Of a stretch of DNA of 64,000 nucleotides, positions 31,526 through 39,928 are shown one piece after another. Position numbers and translations under genes: made by a program. Location of the stretch: assembly GCF_008704655.1 (NCBI RefSeq), contig NZ_CP023688.1, forward strand, positions 3,100,001-3,164,000. The letters run 5' to 3'. Source of the stretch: Streptomyces rimosus (GTDB lineage: Bacteria > Actinomycetota > Actinomycetes > Streptomycetales > Streptomycetaceae). The notes below the pieces were generated by a model. It ran no database searches. It saw only the letters and a list, made by a program, of their open reading frames with translations, and was not told where the DNA came from. The first letter of the stretch is position 1, and each line of letters starts with the position of its first letter.

Positions 31526-32266
31526 ATGAACGGCAGCGGCACCGCCCCAGCAGTACCCCGGCCCGCCTACCGGCGGCTCAGCGTCGAGGAGCGCCGCTCC
31601 CAACTCCTCACGGCCGCCCTGGGACTGTTCGCCCAGCGCGCCCCGGAAGACGTGTCGCTGGACGACGTGGCGAACGCCGCCGAGGTCTCCCGGCCGCTCG
31701 TCTACCGCTACTTCCCCGGCGGCAAGCAGCAGTTGTACGAGGCCGCCCTGCGCAGCGCGGCCGACATACTGGAAGGCTGCTTCGACGAGCCGGCGGACGG
31801 CCCGCTGACGCGGCGCCTCGGCCGGGCGCTCGACCGCTACCTGGCCTTCGTCGACGAGCACGACGCCGGGTTCAGCGCCCTGCTCCAGGGCGGCAGCGTC
31901 GTCGAGACGGCCCGTACGTCCGCGATCGTCGACGAGGTGCGCCGCACCGCCGCCGAGCAGATCCTGCTCCACCTCGGGGCCCCCGCCCCGTCGCCCCGGC
32001 TGCGGATGGCGGTCCGTACGTGGATCACCGCCGTCGAGGCCGCCTCCCTGATCTGGCTGGACGAGGACAAGCAGCCGCCGCTGGACGAGCTGCGCGACTG
32101 GCTGGTCGACCACTTCGTGGCGCTGCTGACCGCGACAGCGGCGGGCGACGAGCAGGCCGCGCAGGTGACGCGCGCGGCGCTGGCGATGGAGTCCGCCGAG
32201 GGCCCGGTCGGTGTGCTGGCCCGGCGCGTGCTGCCCGTCGTGGGGGACGCGGCCCACCTCCTGTGA
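31526..32266 (+). CDS. TetR-family transcriptional regulator
   Basis: 246 residues. N-terminal HTH: RRSQLLTAALGLFAQ...VSLDDVANAAEVSRPLVYRYF, followed by a helical ligand-binding domain. The start is probably leaderless: TACGCT ends six bases before the ATG. It probably controls itself and perhaps the adjacent di-iron enzyme genes; the inverted repeat at 30419-30432 is a candidate site (inference). Confidence 0.88.
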   Translation: MNGSGTAPAVPRPAYRRLSVEERRSQLLTAALGLFAQRAPEDVSLDDVANAAEVSRPLVYRYFPGGKQQLYEAALRSAADILEGCFDEPADGPLTRRLGRALDRYLAFVDEHDAGFSALLQGGSVVETARTSAIVDEVRRTAAEQILLHLGAPAPSPRLRMAVRTWITAVEAASLIWLDEDKQPPLDELRDWLVDHFVALLTATAAGDEQAAQVTRAALAMESAEGPVGVLARRVLPVVGDAAHLL

Positions 32267-32350
32267 CCGCCACCCGTCCGGACGCATTTCCGCCGCACCT
32301 GGCCTGACCTGCGCTTTCGTCGGCCCGCAAGGGGATGTGAGACTGGTGGG

Positions 32351-32614
32351 GTGAGAAGCGAGAACACCCCGTTCGTCGGCGGCCCGCTCGATGGGCGGGT
32401 GCTGCCGGTCCTCGTCGGCGCGACCGGCCAGCCGCCGAAGACGTACGAGATCCCGGTGCCGAACGACGACGGCAGCCCGCCGACGGTGCACCTGTACCGG
32501 CGGGCGCCGGGCCGGGTGGGGCGGCTGGGGCTGCCGCGGGGGTGGAAGTACGAGTACGACCCGGCGGGGAAGCCGCAGGGCGGGCCGAAGTGGCCGTGGT
32601 CCGGGCGGCGTTGA
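32351..32614 (+). CDS. Small conserved hypothetical protein
   Basis: 87 residues beginning with GTG. It contains FVGGPLDGRVLPVL, TYEIPVP, VHLYRR and WKYEYDPAG, a pattern I associate with small uncharacterised actinobacterial proteins. Its codon use is like that of its neighbours. The start is close to a -10-like GAGACT six bases upstream. No function can be assigned. Confidence 0.65.
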   Translation: MRSENTPFVGGPLDGRVLPVLVGATGQPPKTYEIPVPNDDGSPPTVHLYRRAPGRVGRLGLPRGWKYEYDPAGKPQGGPKWPWSGRR

Positions 32615-32675
32615 TCGCGTAGCTGACCGCATACCGGACGACTGCTTCCGGCGCACCGTCCGGTATCCCCACCCT

Positions 32676-32709
32676 TGGTCCGGACCATTGACAGTACTGG
32701 TCTAGTCCT
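32676..32709 (+). promoter_or_regulatory. Chitinase promoter with paired 12-bp repeats (DasR/Chi-type)
   Basis: TGGTCCGGACCA (32676-32687) and TGGTCTAGTCCT (32698-32709) flank a perfect -35 TTGACA (32688-32693), 22 bases apart. Streptomyces chitinase promoters are known for such 12-bp direct repeats around the -35. The second one with its preceding AC closely resembles the DasR-responsive element ACTGGTCTAGACCA. Expected effect: induction by chitin/GlcNAc, repression by glucose. Confidence 0.85.
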
Positions 32710-32841
32710 GTTTGCTGCCTGCCCAGGGGGGAGCCGCGCTTGCGCCTCCCTGGCAAGGCCCCACCCCCGCAGGGGCGGCCCCTCCCGTTTCGGCACGCGC
32801 GTACGTCCCCTCCGTACCGCCGACGACAAGGAGCACCCCCC

Positions 32842-34005
32842 ATGCGCCGCAGACGCAGCCTGTCCAAGAGACCCCTGGCCGCCACCCTGGCCACCGTCGC
32901 CGCCGGCCTCCTCGGCGCCACGGCCCTGTTCACCCCCGCCCAGGCCGCCCCGGCCCCCGCGCCCGCACCGGCCGCCCGTACGCAAGCGATTCCCGAGCAC
33001 GCCCTCGTCGGCTACCTGCACGCCAGTTTCGCCAACGGCTCCGGCTACACCCGCCTGGCCGACGTTCCGGACAGCTGGGACATCATCAACCTGGCCTTCG
33101 GCGAGCCGACCTCCGTCACCTCCGGCGACATCCGCTTCTCGCTCTGCCCCAAGACGGAGTGTCCGGGCGTGGAGAGCGAGGCGGAGTTCAAGGCCGCGGT
33201 CAAGGCGAAGCAGGCCGCGGGCAAGAAGGTGCAGATCTCGATCGGCGGACAGAACGGACAGGTCCAGCTGACGTCCACCGCCGCCCGGGACCGGTTCGTG
33301 CAGTCGGTCGGCGCGATCATCGACCGGTACGGGCTGGACGGCCTGGACATCGACTTCGAGGGCCACTCCCTCTCGCTGGCCAACGGCGACACCGACTTCA
33401 AGAACCCGAAGACCCCGGCGATCGTCAACCTGATCTCGGCGGTGAAGACCCTCAAGGCCAAGTACGGTCCGGGATTCACGCTCACCATGGCGCCGGAGAC
33501 GTTCTTCGTCCAGCTCGGGTACCAGTTCTACGGCTCGGGCCCCTGGGGCGGCCAGGACCCGCGCGCCGGCGCGTACCTGCCGGTCATCCACGCGCTCCGC
33601 GACGACCTGACCCTGCTGCACGTCCAGGACTACAACTCCGGACCGATCATGGGCCTGGACAACCAGTACCACTTCATGGGCAGCGCGGACTTCCACATCG
33701 CGATGACCGACATGCTGCTGACCGGCTTCCCGGTCGCCGGCAACCAGAACAACGTCTTCCCGGCGCTGAAGCCGTCGCAGGTCGCCATCGGGCTGCCCGC
33801 CTCTCCGTACGCGGGCAACGGGCACACCGCGCCCGCCGAGGTCACCAAGGCCCTCAACTGCCTCACCCGGGGCACCGACTGCGGCAGCTACCGCACCCAC
33901 GGCCGCTGGCCCGGCATGCGGGGCCTGATGACCTGGTCCATCAACTGGGACCGGTTCGGCGGCTGGGAGTTCCAGAAGAACTTCGACGCCTACTACGGGA
34001 GCTGA
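32842..34005 (+). CDS. Secreted GH18 chitinase
   Basis: 387 residues. Signal peptide with basic start (MRRRRSLSKRP) and AQA cleavage region near residue 35, then a single GH18 catalytic domain. The catalytic signature is GLDGLDIDFEG (DxxDxDxE; the Glu is the acid) and KVQISIGG lies before it. No separate chitin-binding domain seen. AAGGAG before the ATG. The substrate-assisted mechanism and chitin hydrolysis follow from the family; the promoter repeats agree. Closest in layout to small streptomycete ChiD/ChiH-like enzymes; subgroup not certain. Confidence 0.93.
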   Translation: MRRRRSLSKRPLAATLATVAAGLLGATALFTPAQAAPAPAPAPAARTQAIPEHALVGYLHASFANGSGYTRLADVPDSWDIINLAFGEPTSVTSGDIRFSLCPKTECPGVESEAEFKAAVKAKQAAGKKVQISIGGQNGQVQLTSTAARDRFVQSVGAIIDRYGLDGLDIDFEGHSLSLANGDTDFKNPKTPAIVNLISAVKTLKAKYGPGFTLTMAPETFFVQLGYQFYGSGPWGGQDPRAGAYLPVIHALRDDLTLLHVQDYNSGPIMGLDNQYHFMGSADFHIAMTDMLLTGFPVAGNQNNVFPALKPSQVAIGLPASPYAGNGHTAPAEVTKALNCLTRGTDCGSYRTHGRWPGMRGLMTWSINWDRFGGWEFQKNFDAYYGS

Positions 34006-34035
34006 CCGCCCCTCAGCAGCACGCCGCGACCGCTG

Positions 34036-34066
34036 TCGGGCGCCGTGACACGCCACCGGCGCCCGA
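34036..34066 (+). terminator. Hairpin after chitinase
   Basis: 10-bp perfect stem TCGGGCGCCG / CGGCGCCCGA with an 11-base loop, 31 bases after the chitinase stop. Confidence 0.6.
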
Positions 34067-34196
34067 TCGGGTGACCGTACCGCCCCGGTGGCCCCACCCC
34101 CACGGCGAAGATACGACCACCGTGGCACGATCCGAACGAATCGGACGGCGGGCCGCGGGTCCGCCGGAGCCACAGCTGTCCGTCGGAGGTGGGTTC

Positions 34197-35429
34197 GTGT
34201 CGCAGCGGTGCTTGTCGGGTCGGTCGGGACCGGGCCGGATCGTACGGTCGGTCTGCGCGCTGGCGCTGGTGGGGGCGGTCACGCTGACGCTGCCAGCCAC
34301 CCCCGTACACGCCGCTCCGGAACCGGAGCCGGCGGCGGCCGGGGAGACGGCCACGGCCGGGGAAGCTCTCACGGCCGGAGAGGCGGCGGACCCCGGGGAT
34401 ACCGCTGCCTCCGACACCACCGGTCCCGACTCCACCGACTCCGGCGACGGCTCCCCCCGCAGCCTCCTGACCCGCCTCCAGGACCTCTACCGCCGCGCCG
34501 AGCAGGCCACCGAGGCGTACAACGCCACCGAGGAGGCCCTGAAGGCACAGCGCGAGAAGTCCCGGGACCTCAACCTGCGGCTGGCCCGCGCCCGTACCCG
34601 GCTCGCCGACGGGCAGGCCGACGCGGGGCGGCTGGCCCGCCGGCAGTACCAGGGCAGCGGCGCCGCCGGACTGTCCACGTACCTGCGCATGCTGCTGTCC
34701 GCCGATCCGCAGGAGGTACTGGAGGAGGGCCACCTGCTCAAGGAGGCGGCCGGCAGCCAGGCCGCCGCCGTCGCGCGTCTGACCGGCGCCGAGAAGCGGG
34801 CGAACGGGCTGGCCCGGCAGGCACGGGCGGCGCTGGACAGACAGCAGGTGCTCACCGAACGGCGCAAGCGGCAGCGGGACGCGGTGACGGGGCGGCTCAA
34901 GGAGGTCGAGGAACTGCTCGCCACGCTCTCCGACGACCAGCTCGCCGAACTCGGCACGCTGGAGCAGCGGGGTACGGACGACGCGCAGGGCCGGCTGCTG
35001 GCGTCCGGCGAGCTGGGCGGGACGCGGGCGCCGTCGGCGAGCGGCGACCGGGCCGTGCGGTACGGCCTGCGGCAGGTCGGCAAGCCGTACGTGTGGGGCG
35101 CGCAGGGGCCCGACTCCTTCGACTGCTCCGGCCTCACCTCGCAGGCGTGGTCGCACGCCGGGCGGGCCATCCCGCGCACCAGCCAGGAGCAGTGGCGGCG
35201 GCTCCCCCACGTACCGCTGCGCGCGCTGCGCCCCGGCGACCTGGTGATCTACTTCCCCGGCGCCACGCATGTCGCGATGTATCTGGGCGACGGCATGGTG
35301 GTGCAGGCCCCGCGCCCCGGGACCGAGATCAAGGTCTCCCCCATCGCGTCGAACCCGCTGCTCGGCGCGGTCCGCCCGGACCGGGACGCGGCGGCCCTGC
35401 GCGCCTACGTGCCGCCGCGGTGGCACTGA
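34197..35429 (+). CDS. Secreted NlpC/P60 peptidoglycan hydrolase with coiled coil
   Basis: 410 residues. Signal peptide (core ALALVGAVTLTLP), a Thr/Ala/Gly-rich linker, a long coiled-coil region (about 90-260) and a C-terminal NlpC/P60 domain. The catalytic Cys is in DSFDCSGLTSQAW and the His in ATHVAMYLGDG. This is the RipA/Cgl-like layout of wall endopeptidases cutting peptide stems. GTG 34197 is chosen because GGAGG lies seven bases upstream; a longer frame continues upstream but lacks a signal sequence. Confidence 0.9.
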   Translation: MSQRCLSGRSGPGRIVRSVCALALVGAVTLTLPATPVHAAPEPEPAAAGETATAGEALTAGEAADPGDTAASDTTGPDSTDSGDGSPRSLLTRLQDLYRRAEQATEAYNATEEALKAQREKSRDLNLRLARARTRLADGQADAGRLARRQYQGSGAAGLSTYLRMLLSADPQEVLEEGHLLKEAAGSQAAAVARLTGAEKRANGLARQARAALDRQQVLTERRKRQRDAVTGRLKEVEELLATLSDDQLAELGTLEQRGTDDAQGRLLASGELGGTRAPSASGDRAVRYGLRQVGKPYVWGAQGPDSFDCSGLTSQAWSHAGRAIPRTSQEQWRRLPHVPLRALRPGDLVIYFPGATHVAMYLGDGMVVQAPRPGTEIKVSPIASNPLLGAVRPDRDAAALRAYVPPRWH

Positions 35430-35494
35430 CACCACCCCCAGGACTCACGCCTGCTTCATCGACGCCCCCTGGCCGCACGGCGCAGCATCGTTCC

Positions 35495-35515
35495 CGTACG
35501 GCACACCGCCGTACG
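35495..35515 (+). terminator. Hairpin between NlpC/P60 and Tap-like genes
   Basis: 8-bp perfect stem CGTACGGC / GCCGTACG with an ACACC loop, ending 20 bases before the Tap-like ATG. It may be a terminator or a leader structure for the next gene. Confidence 0.45.
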
Positions 35516-35535
35516 CGCCTACAGGGGAGGAACGT

Positions 35536-37071
35536 ATGCGGGTGTTCGGAGGGCGGCGGTGGCGGAGGGCCTCCGTGGCGGGGCTGGTGACCGTGGCGAC
35601 GGCGGCGCTGCTGCCGGCCGCAACCGGGTCCGCCGCGGCCGCGGGTGACGGGCACGTCCCCGCGCGCTACGCGAAGCAGCGCCTCAGCTGGCACGCCTGC
35701 GACGGCAAGCCGTCGCTGGAGTGCGCGACGATGACCGTGCCGCGCGACTGGCACCATCCTGCCGACGGCCCGGACCTCGCCGTTTCCGTCTCCCGGCACC
35801 GGGCGGCCGACCCGGCGGCCCGGCGGGGCGTCCTGATGATGGCGGCGGGCGGGCCGGGCGGGCAGGGCCTGCTCAGGCCGGCAAGGTTCGCCGAGAAGTC
35901 GCCCGCGGTGGCCGCCGCGTACGACATCGTGAGCTTCAATCAGCGTGGCCTGCCGCTCAGCTCGCCCCTCACCTGCCAGACCAAGGCGGAGTTCGACGCG
36001 TTCTTCGGCGACGACGCGCGGGACCGCTCGCCCGCGGCGGTACGGGGTGTCGTGCGGCGCTCGCGGCAGCTGGCGCGCGCCTGCCAGGAGCGGAGCGGCG
36101 GGCTGGCGCCGTACATCACCACCGACCAGACGGTGCGCGACATGGACCTGTTCCGCGCGCTGCTCGGTGCCCGCAGAATCGCGTATTACGGCCCCTCGTA
36201 CGCGACCATGATCGGCGCCTACTACGCGACGGAGTTCCCGCACCGCGTCGACCGGCTCGTCCTGGACAGCCCGGTCGGCTTCGCCGGCACCTGGCAGTCC
36301 TTCGAGGAGGGCCAGCCGCTCAGCTTCCAGCGCCGCTTCGAGCAGGACTTCCTGCCCTGGCTCGCCGCGCACGACGCCACGTACCACTACGGGCGCACCG
36401 CGGCCGGGGCGAAGGAGCGGTGGGAGGCGCGGCGGCGGGCCCTGCGCGAGCATCCGGTCGATCTGGGCGACGGCCGGCGGCTGACCCCGAATGTGCTGGA
36501 CAACGCCACCGTCCAGGCGTTGTACAACGCGGAGGGCTTCGCCCCGCTGGCCTCCGCGCTCTCCGTACTGGAGCGCTGGGACACCGCGACCCCGGCCGAG
36601 CGCGCCGCCGTCGGCCGAGCCTTCCCCGTCTACCTCAGCCCGGAGTTCCTCGCCGAGTTCGCCGCGGTGACGTGCAACGACACGCCGTGGAGCCGGGACA
36701 TGGACGGCTGGGTGCGCCGTACCGCCGCGTACACCGCGAAGTACCCGCTGGCCGGGGCGCGGGCCCTGGCCTTCGCGGCGGCCTGCGCCGCCTGGCCCGC
36801 GTCCCACGCCCCGCGCGTCCACGTCACCGGCAAGGGCCTGCCGACGACGCTCATGCTCGCCTCCCGGCACGACCCGGCCACCCATTACGAGGGCGCCCTC
36901 GGGGCCCACCGGGCCCTGCGCGGCTCCCGTCTGGTCACCGTCGGCGGCGGCGACCACGGTCAGTACCAGAACGGCAATCCGTGCGTGGATTCCCTGGTGG
37001 ACCGGTACTTGCTGGCGGGCGCGGCCCCCGCGCGGGACACCACGTGCCCGGCGCCGGGAACCTCCGGCTGA
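35536..37071 (+). CDS. Secreted alpha/beta hydrolase, tripeptidyl aminopeptidase (Tap/SlpD) type
   Basis: 511 residues. Signal peptide ending near AAAAGDG. The hydrolase fold has MAAGGPGGQG (oxyanion loop), FNQRG, a nucleophile elbow YYGPSYATMIG, and late ASRHDPATHYEGA (Asp) and GGGDHGQY (His). Family members usually have GGSYG at the elbow; here it is GPSYA, with the serine kept but the last Gly replaced by Ala. Ser-Asp-His is therefore intact. It would remove tripeptides from secreted protein N-termini. GGGGAGG five bases before the ATG. The C-terminal TAP-like domain is present. Confidence 0.88.
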   Translation: MRVFGGRRWRRASVAGLVTVATAALLPAATGSAAAAGDGHVPARYAKQRLSWHACDGKPSLECATMTVPRDWHHPADGPDLAVSVSRHRAADPAARRGVLMMAAGGPGGQGLLRPARFAEKSPAVAAAYDIVSFNQRGLPLSSPLTCQTKAEFDAFFGDDARDRSPAAVRGVVRRSRQLARACQERSGGLAPYITTDQTVRDMDLFRALLGARRIAYYGPSYATMIGAYYATEFPHRVDRLVLDSPVGFAGTWQSFEEGQPLSFQRRFEQDFLPWLAAHDATYHYGRTAAGAKERWEARRRALREHPVDLGDGRRLTPNVLDNATVQALYNAEGFAPLASALSVLERWDTATPAERAAVGRAFPVYLSPEFLAEFAAVTCNDTPWSRDMDGWVRRTAAYTAKYPLAGARALAFAAACAAWPASHAPRVHVTGKGLPTTLMLASRHDPATHYEGALGAHRALRGSRLVTVGGGDHGQYQNGNPCVDSLVDRYLLAGAAPARDTTCPAPGTSG

Positions 37072-37081
37072 AGCCCGGCCG

Positions 37082-38332
37082 CTAGCCGAGCGAAGCGAGA
37101 TACGCCTCGGCCTTCTCCGCCTCGAAGAAGAAGTTGTCGAAGTCGGCCGGGTCGTTGAACCCGTTCGCGAACCGGTCGGCGACCGGCTGGAGTTCTCCGG
37201 CCGCGCCGATCAGGTTCAGCACGTGCTCCGGCGGCGGCGCCAGCATCGCGTTGGTCCACCTCGTGACGTGCTGGGCGGTCTCCCAGTAGCGGTCGAAGGC
37301 GGTCTGCATCCACTCCGCGTCGAAGGGGCGGTCGCCGTGCCCGATGATCGAGGCGAGGTACGAGGCGGCGCACTTGGACGCGGAGTTGGAGCCCTGGCCG
37401 GTGATCGGGTCGTTGGCGACCACGACGTCCGCGACGCCGAGGACCAGCCCGCCGGAGGGGAGTTGGCCGATGGGCTTGCGCACGGTCGGCGCGTAGCGCC
37501 CGGCGAGGGTGCCGTTGGCGTCGGTCAGCTCGACCTTGGTGGCGCGCGCGTACTCCCAGGGGGTGAAGCGTTCCATCAGCTCCAGGGTCGTCGCCAGGTG
37601 CTCGTTGGGGTCCCGGACACCCGCGAAGACGTCCAGCGGGCCGCCGGGGATGCCCTCCCAGAAGAGGATGTCGGCGCGGCCCGAGTTGGTCAGCGTCGGC
37701 ATGATGAACAGCTCGCCGACGCCCGGTACGAGGTTGCAGCGCACCGCGTCGAAGTCCGGGTGCTCCGGGCGGGGGCCCAGACCGTGCACGTACGCGACGG
37801 CCAGCGCGCGCTGCGGGGCGTCGTACGGCGAACGGGACGCGTCGCGCGCGAACATCGACACCAGCTCGCCCTTGCCGGCCGAGACCAGCGTCAGGTCGTA
37901 GCGGCTCGCGAAGAAGTCGAGGTCGGAGACGGCGGCGCCGTGGATGACGAGCTGCCCGCCGCGCTGCGCGAAGGTCTCCATCCAGCCGGCCATCTTCAGG
38001 CGCTGGTCGACGGACTGGGCGTAGCCGTCCAGCTTGCCGACCCAGTCGACGGCCCGCTGTGTGCCGCCGGGCTCCGCGTGGCTGCCGGGGGCGGCGACCG
38101 AGACGCCCAGGCCCTCGATGCGCGGGGCCTGGCTCTCCCAGAAGTTCAGCGCCAGGTCGCGCTCGTGCTGGAGCGCGGTGTGGAACATGCACTGCGTGGA
38201 CATGACCCGGCCGGCGCGGATCTCGTCGGCGGTGCGGTTGGACATGAGGGTGACCTCATAGCCCTGGGACTGGAGCCCGAGGGCGAGCTGGAGCCCGGAC
38301 TGACCGGCTCCGACGATGAGTATCTTCCGCAT
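37082..38332 (-). CDS. FAD monooxygenase of the styrene/indole monooxygenase (StyA) family
   Basis: 416 residues. N-terminal FAD fold (ILIVGAGQSGLQLALGL), a C-terminal FAD segment VVVANDPITGQGSNSASK, and helical end. The arrangement matches StyA-like two-component monooxygenases, which need a separate flavin reductase; none is encoded nearby. It is the fifth gene after conservon cvnABCD, 39 bases behind the GTPase. Many conservons have a P450 in this place, so a flavoprotein here is a functional substitute or a variant (inference). Confidence 0.85.
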   Translation of the reverse strand: MRKILIVGAGQSGLQLALGLQSQGYEVTLMSNRTADEIRAGRVMSTQCMFHTALQHERDLALNFWESQAPRIEGLGVSVAAPGSHAEPGGTQRAVDWVGKLDGYAQSVDQRLKMAGWMETFAQRGGQLVIHGAAVSDLDFFASRYDLTLVSAGKGELVSMFARDASRSPYDAPQRALAVAYVHGLGPRPEHPDFDAVRCNLVPGVGELFIMPTLTNSGRADILFWEGIPGGPLDVFAGVRDPNEHLATTLELMERFTPWEYARATKVELTDANGTLAGRYAPTVRKPIGQLPSGGLVLGVADVVVANDPITGQGSNSASKCAASYLASIIGHGDRPFDAEWMQTAFDRYWETAQHVTRWTNAMLAPPPEHVLNLIGAAGELQPVADRFANGFNDPADFDNFFFEAEKAEAYLASLG

Positions 38333-38371
38333 GGTTGTGCTCTCTTCCCAGGTACGGGGGGGCGGCTCGGG

Positions 38372-39052
38372 CTATTCGGGAGTGGTTTCGAGGGCGTGCG
38401 CGACCAGCGCGAGCAGCGACTCGACGACCGTGATCCGCTTGCGCGCGTCCATGATCACGACGGGCACGTGCGGCGGCACGGTCAGGGCCTCGCGTACGTC
38501 CTCGACGGCGTACTCGGCCGTCCCCTCGAAATGGTTGACCGCGACCACGTACGGCAGGGCGCAGCTCTCGAAGTAGTCGAGCGCGGGGAAGCAGTCGTCC
38601 AGGCGTCGGGTGTCGGCCATGACGATGGCGCCGATCGCGCCGCGCACCAGGTCGTCCCACATGAACCAGAAACGTTGCTGCCCCGGCGTACCGAACAGGT
38701 AGAGCACCAGGTCGGAGTCGAGGGTGATCCGCCCGAAGTCCATCGCGACCGTGGTCGTGGTCTTCTGCGGGGTGGCGGACAGGTCGTCCGTGCCCTCGCT
38801 GGCCTGCGTCATCACCGCCTCGGTCTGCAGCGGGGTGATCTCGGAGACCGAGCCGACGAAGGTCGTCTTGCCCACACCGAAGCCGCCGGCCACCACTATC
38901 TTGGTGGCGATGGGTGCGCGGGAACGATCCGTCTGCCAGCTCTGGAGCCCCGCCTCCTCGTCGGGCACCGGTTCCCCGACGGCGGACACCTGCGGCGCTC
39001 CGGTCACCCCGGCCTCGGCGGCCGTCATCGTGTCAGAGCCTGCGAAGTCCAC
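38372..39052 (-). CDS. cvnD: Conservon small GTPase (CvnD)
   Basis: 226 residues, Ras-like. P-loop VAGGFGVGKTTFV, switch segment TTVAMDFGRI, the DxxG-equivalent YLFGTPGQQRF, and VVAVNHFE in the place of NKxD. CvnD proteins cycle GTP and act with CvnB/CvnC near a sensor kinase at the membrane. The GTG start lies inside the end of cvnC (20-base overlap), giving tight translational coupling. Confidence 0.93.
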   Translation of the reverse strand: MDFAGSDTMTAAEAGVTGAPQVSAVGEPVPDEEAGLQSWQTDRSRAPIATKIVVAGGFGVGKTTFVGSVSEITPLQTEAVMTQASEGTDDLSATPQKTTTTVAMDFGRITLDSDLVLYLFGTPGQQRFWFMWDDLVRGAIGAIVMADTRRLDDCFPALDYFESCALPYVVAVNHFEGTAEYAVEDVREALTVPPHVPVVIMDARKRITVVESLLALVAHALETTPE

Positions 39053-39434
39053 CCAACACCCTTTCCAGCAGCGCGCGGTCGGGCCGGCCGGTGCCGTGCC
39101 CGGTGCCGTAGACGCGGATCTTTCCTTGGTCGGCGAGGTCGCTGAGCAGCACCCGGACCACGCCCAGCGGCATCTTGAGCAGCGCGGAGATCTCCGCGAC
39201 CGAACGCATGCGGCGGCACAGCTCGACGATCGCGCGCATCTCCGGCATCACCCGGTCGCCCCAGTTGCCGGAGGTCAGCTCGCGCCGCTCCTCGGGGCCG
39301 TCCAGCGCGGCCACGAACGTCTCGACCAGCAGGACGTGGCCGAAGCGGGTGCGTCCGCCGGTGAGCGAGTAGGGACGCACCCGGGACGGTTTGCGGTCCC
39401 CGCCGCGCACGGGGAGCTCGGGGCTCGTGCTCAC
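39033..39434 (-). CDS. cvnC: Conservon DUF742 protein (CvnC)
   Basis: 133 residues. DUF742 features: VRPYSLTGGRTRF at the start and a winged-helix-like region (VAEISALLKMPLGVVRVLLSDL...GKIRVY). Role in the conservon is regulatory; DNA binding has been proposed for the family. GTG overlaps the cvnB stop by four bases. Confidence 0.92.
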   Translation of the reverse strand: MSTSPELPVRGGDRKPSRVRPYSLTGGRTRFGHVLLVETFVAALDGPEERRELTSGNWGDRVMPEMRAIVELCRRMRSVAEISALLKMPLGVVRVLLSDLADQGKIRVYGTGHGTGRPDRALLERVLGGLRRL

Positions 39435-39928
39435 TGGGCGCTCTCCATCGACTTGCGCAGCTCGCTGCGGAGTTCGGGGGTCAGGACATGGCCGGCCCGG
39501 CCGACGAACAGCGCCATGTGGTAGGCGATGACGCTCATGTCGCAGTCCGGGGCGGCGTGCACCCCGAGCAGCGAACCGTCGCTGATCGCCATGACGAAGA
39601 GGCTGCCCTCCTCCATGGCGACCATGGTCTGCTTGACCGCCCCGCCGTCCATCAGCTGGGCGGCCCCCGTGGTGAGGCTGCCCAGTCCGGAGACGATGGT
39701 GGCGAGGTCCGCGCTGGACCCGCGCGGGCCCGACGGCGCGCCCGGCTGCCCGGCCTGGAAGGCCGCGGCGGCCAGTCCCGGGTCGGAGGAGAGCAGCATC
39801 AGCCCGTCGGAGGAGACCACCACCACCGAGCGGATGCCGGGTACCTCATCGACCAGATTCGTCAGCAGCCAGTGCAGATTCCGTGCCTGACTGCTCAGCC
39901 CGTAAGCAGTGGGCGCTTGCGCCTTCAA
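39431..39928 (-). CDS. cvnB: Conservon roadblock/LC7 protein (CvnB)
   Basis: 165 residues. Roadblock core LHWLLTNLVDEVPGIRSVVV, followed by VSSDGLMLLSSD and GSLFVMAISDGSLLGV. Thought to modulate the GTPase. The only start that fits is TTG at 39928, overlapping the cvnA stop by four bases (TTGA); no in-frame ATG or GTG precedes the conserved region. Confidence 0.92.
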   Translation of the reverse strand: MKAQAPTAYGLSSQARNLHWLLTNLVDEVPGIRSVVVVSSDGLMLLSSDPGLAAAAFQAGQPGAPSGPRGSSADLATIVSGLGSLTTGAAQLMDGGAVKQTMVAMEEGSLFVMAISDGSLLGVHAAPDCDMSVIAYHMALFVGRAGHVLTPELRSELRKSMESAQ

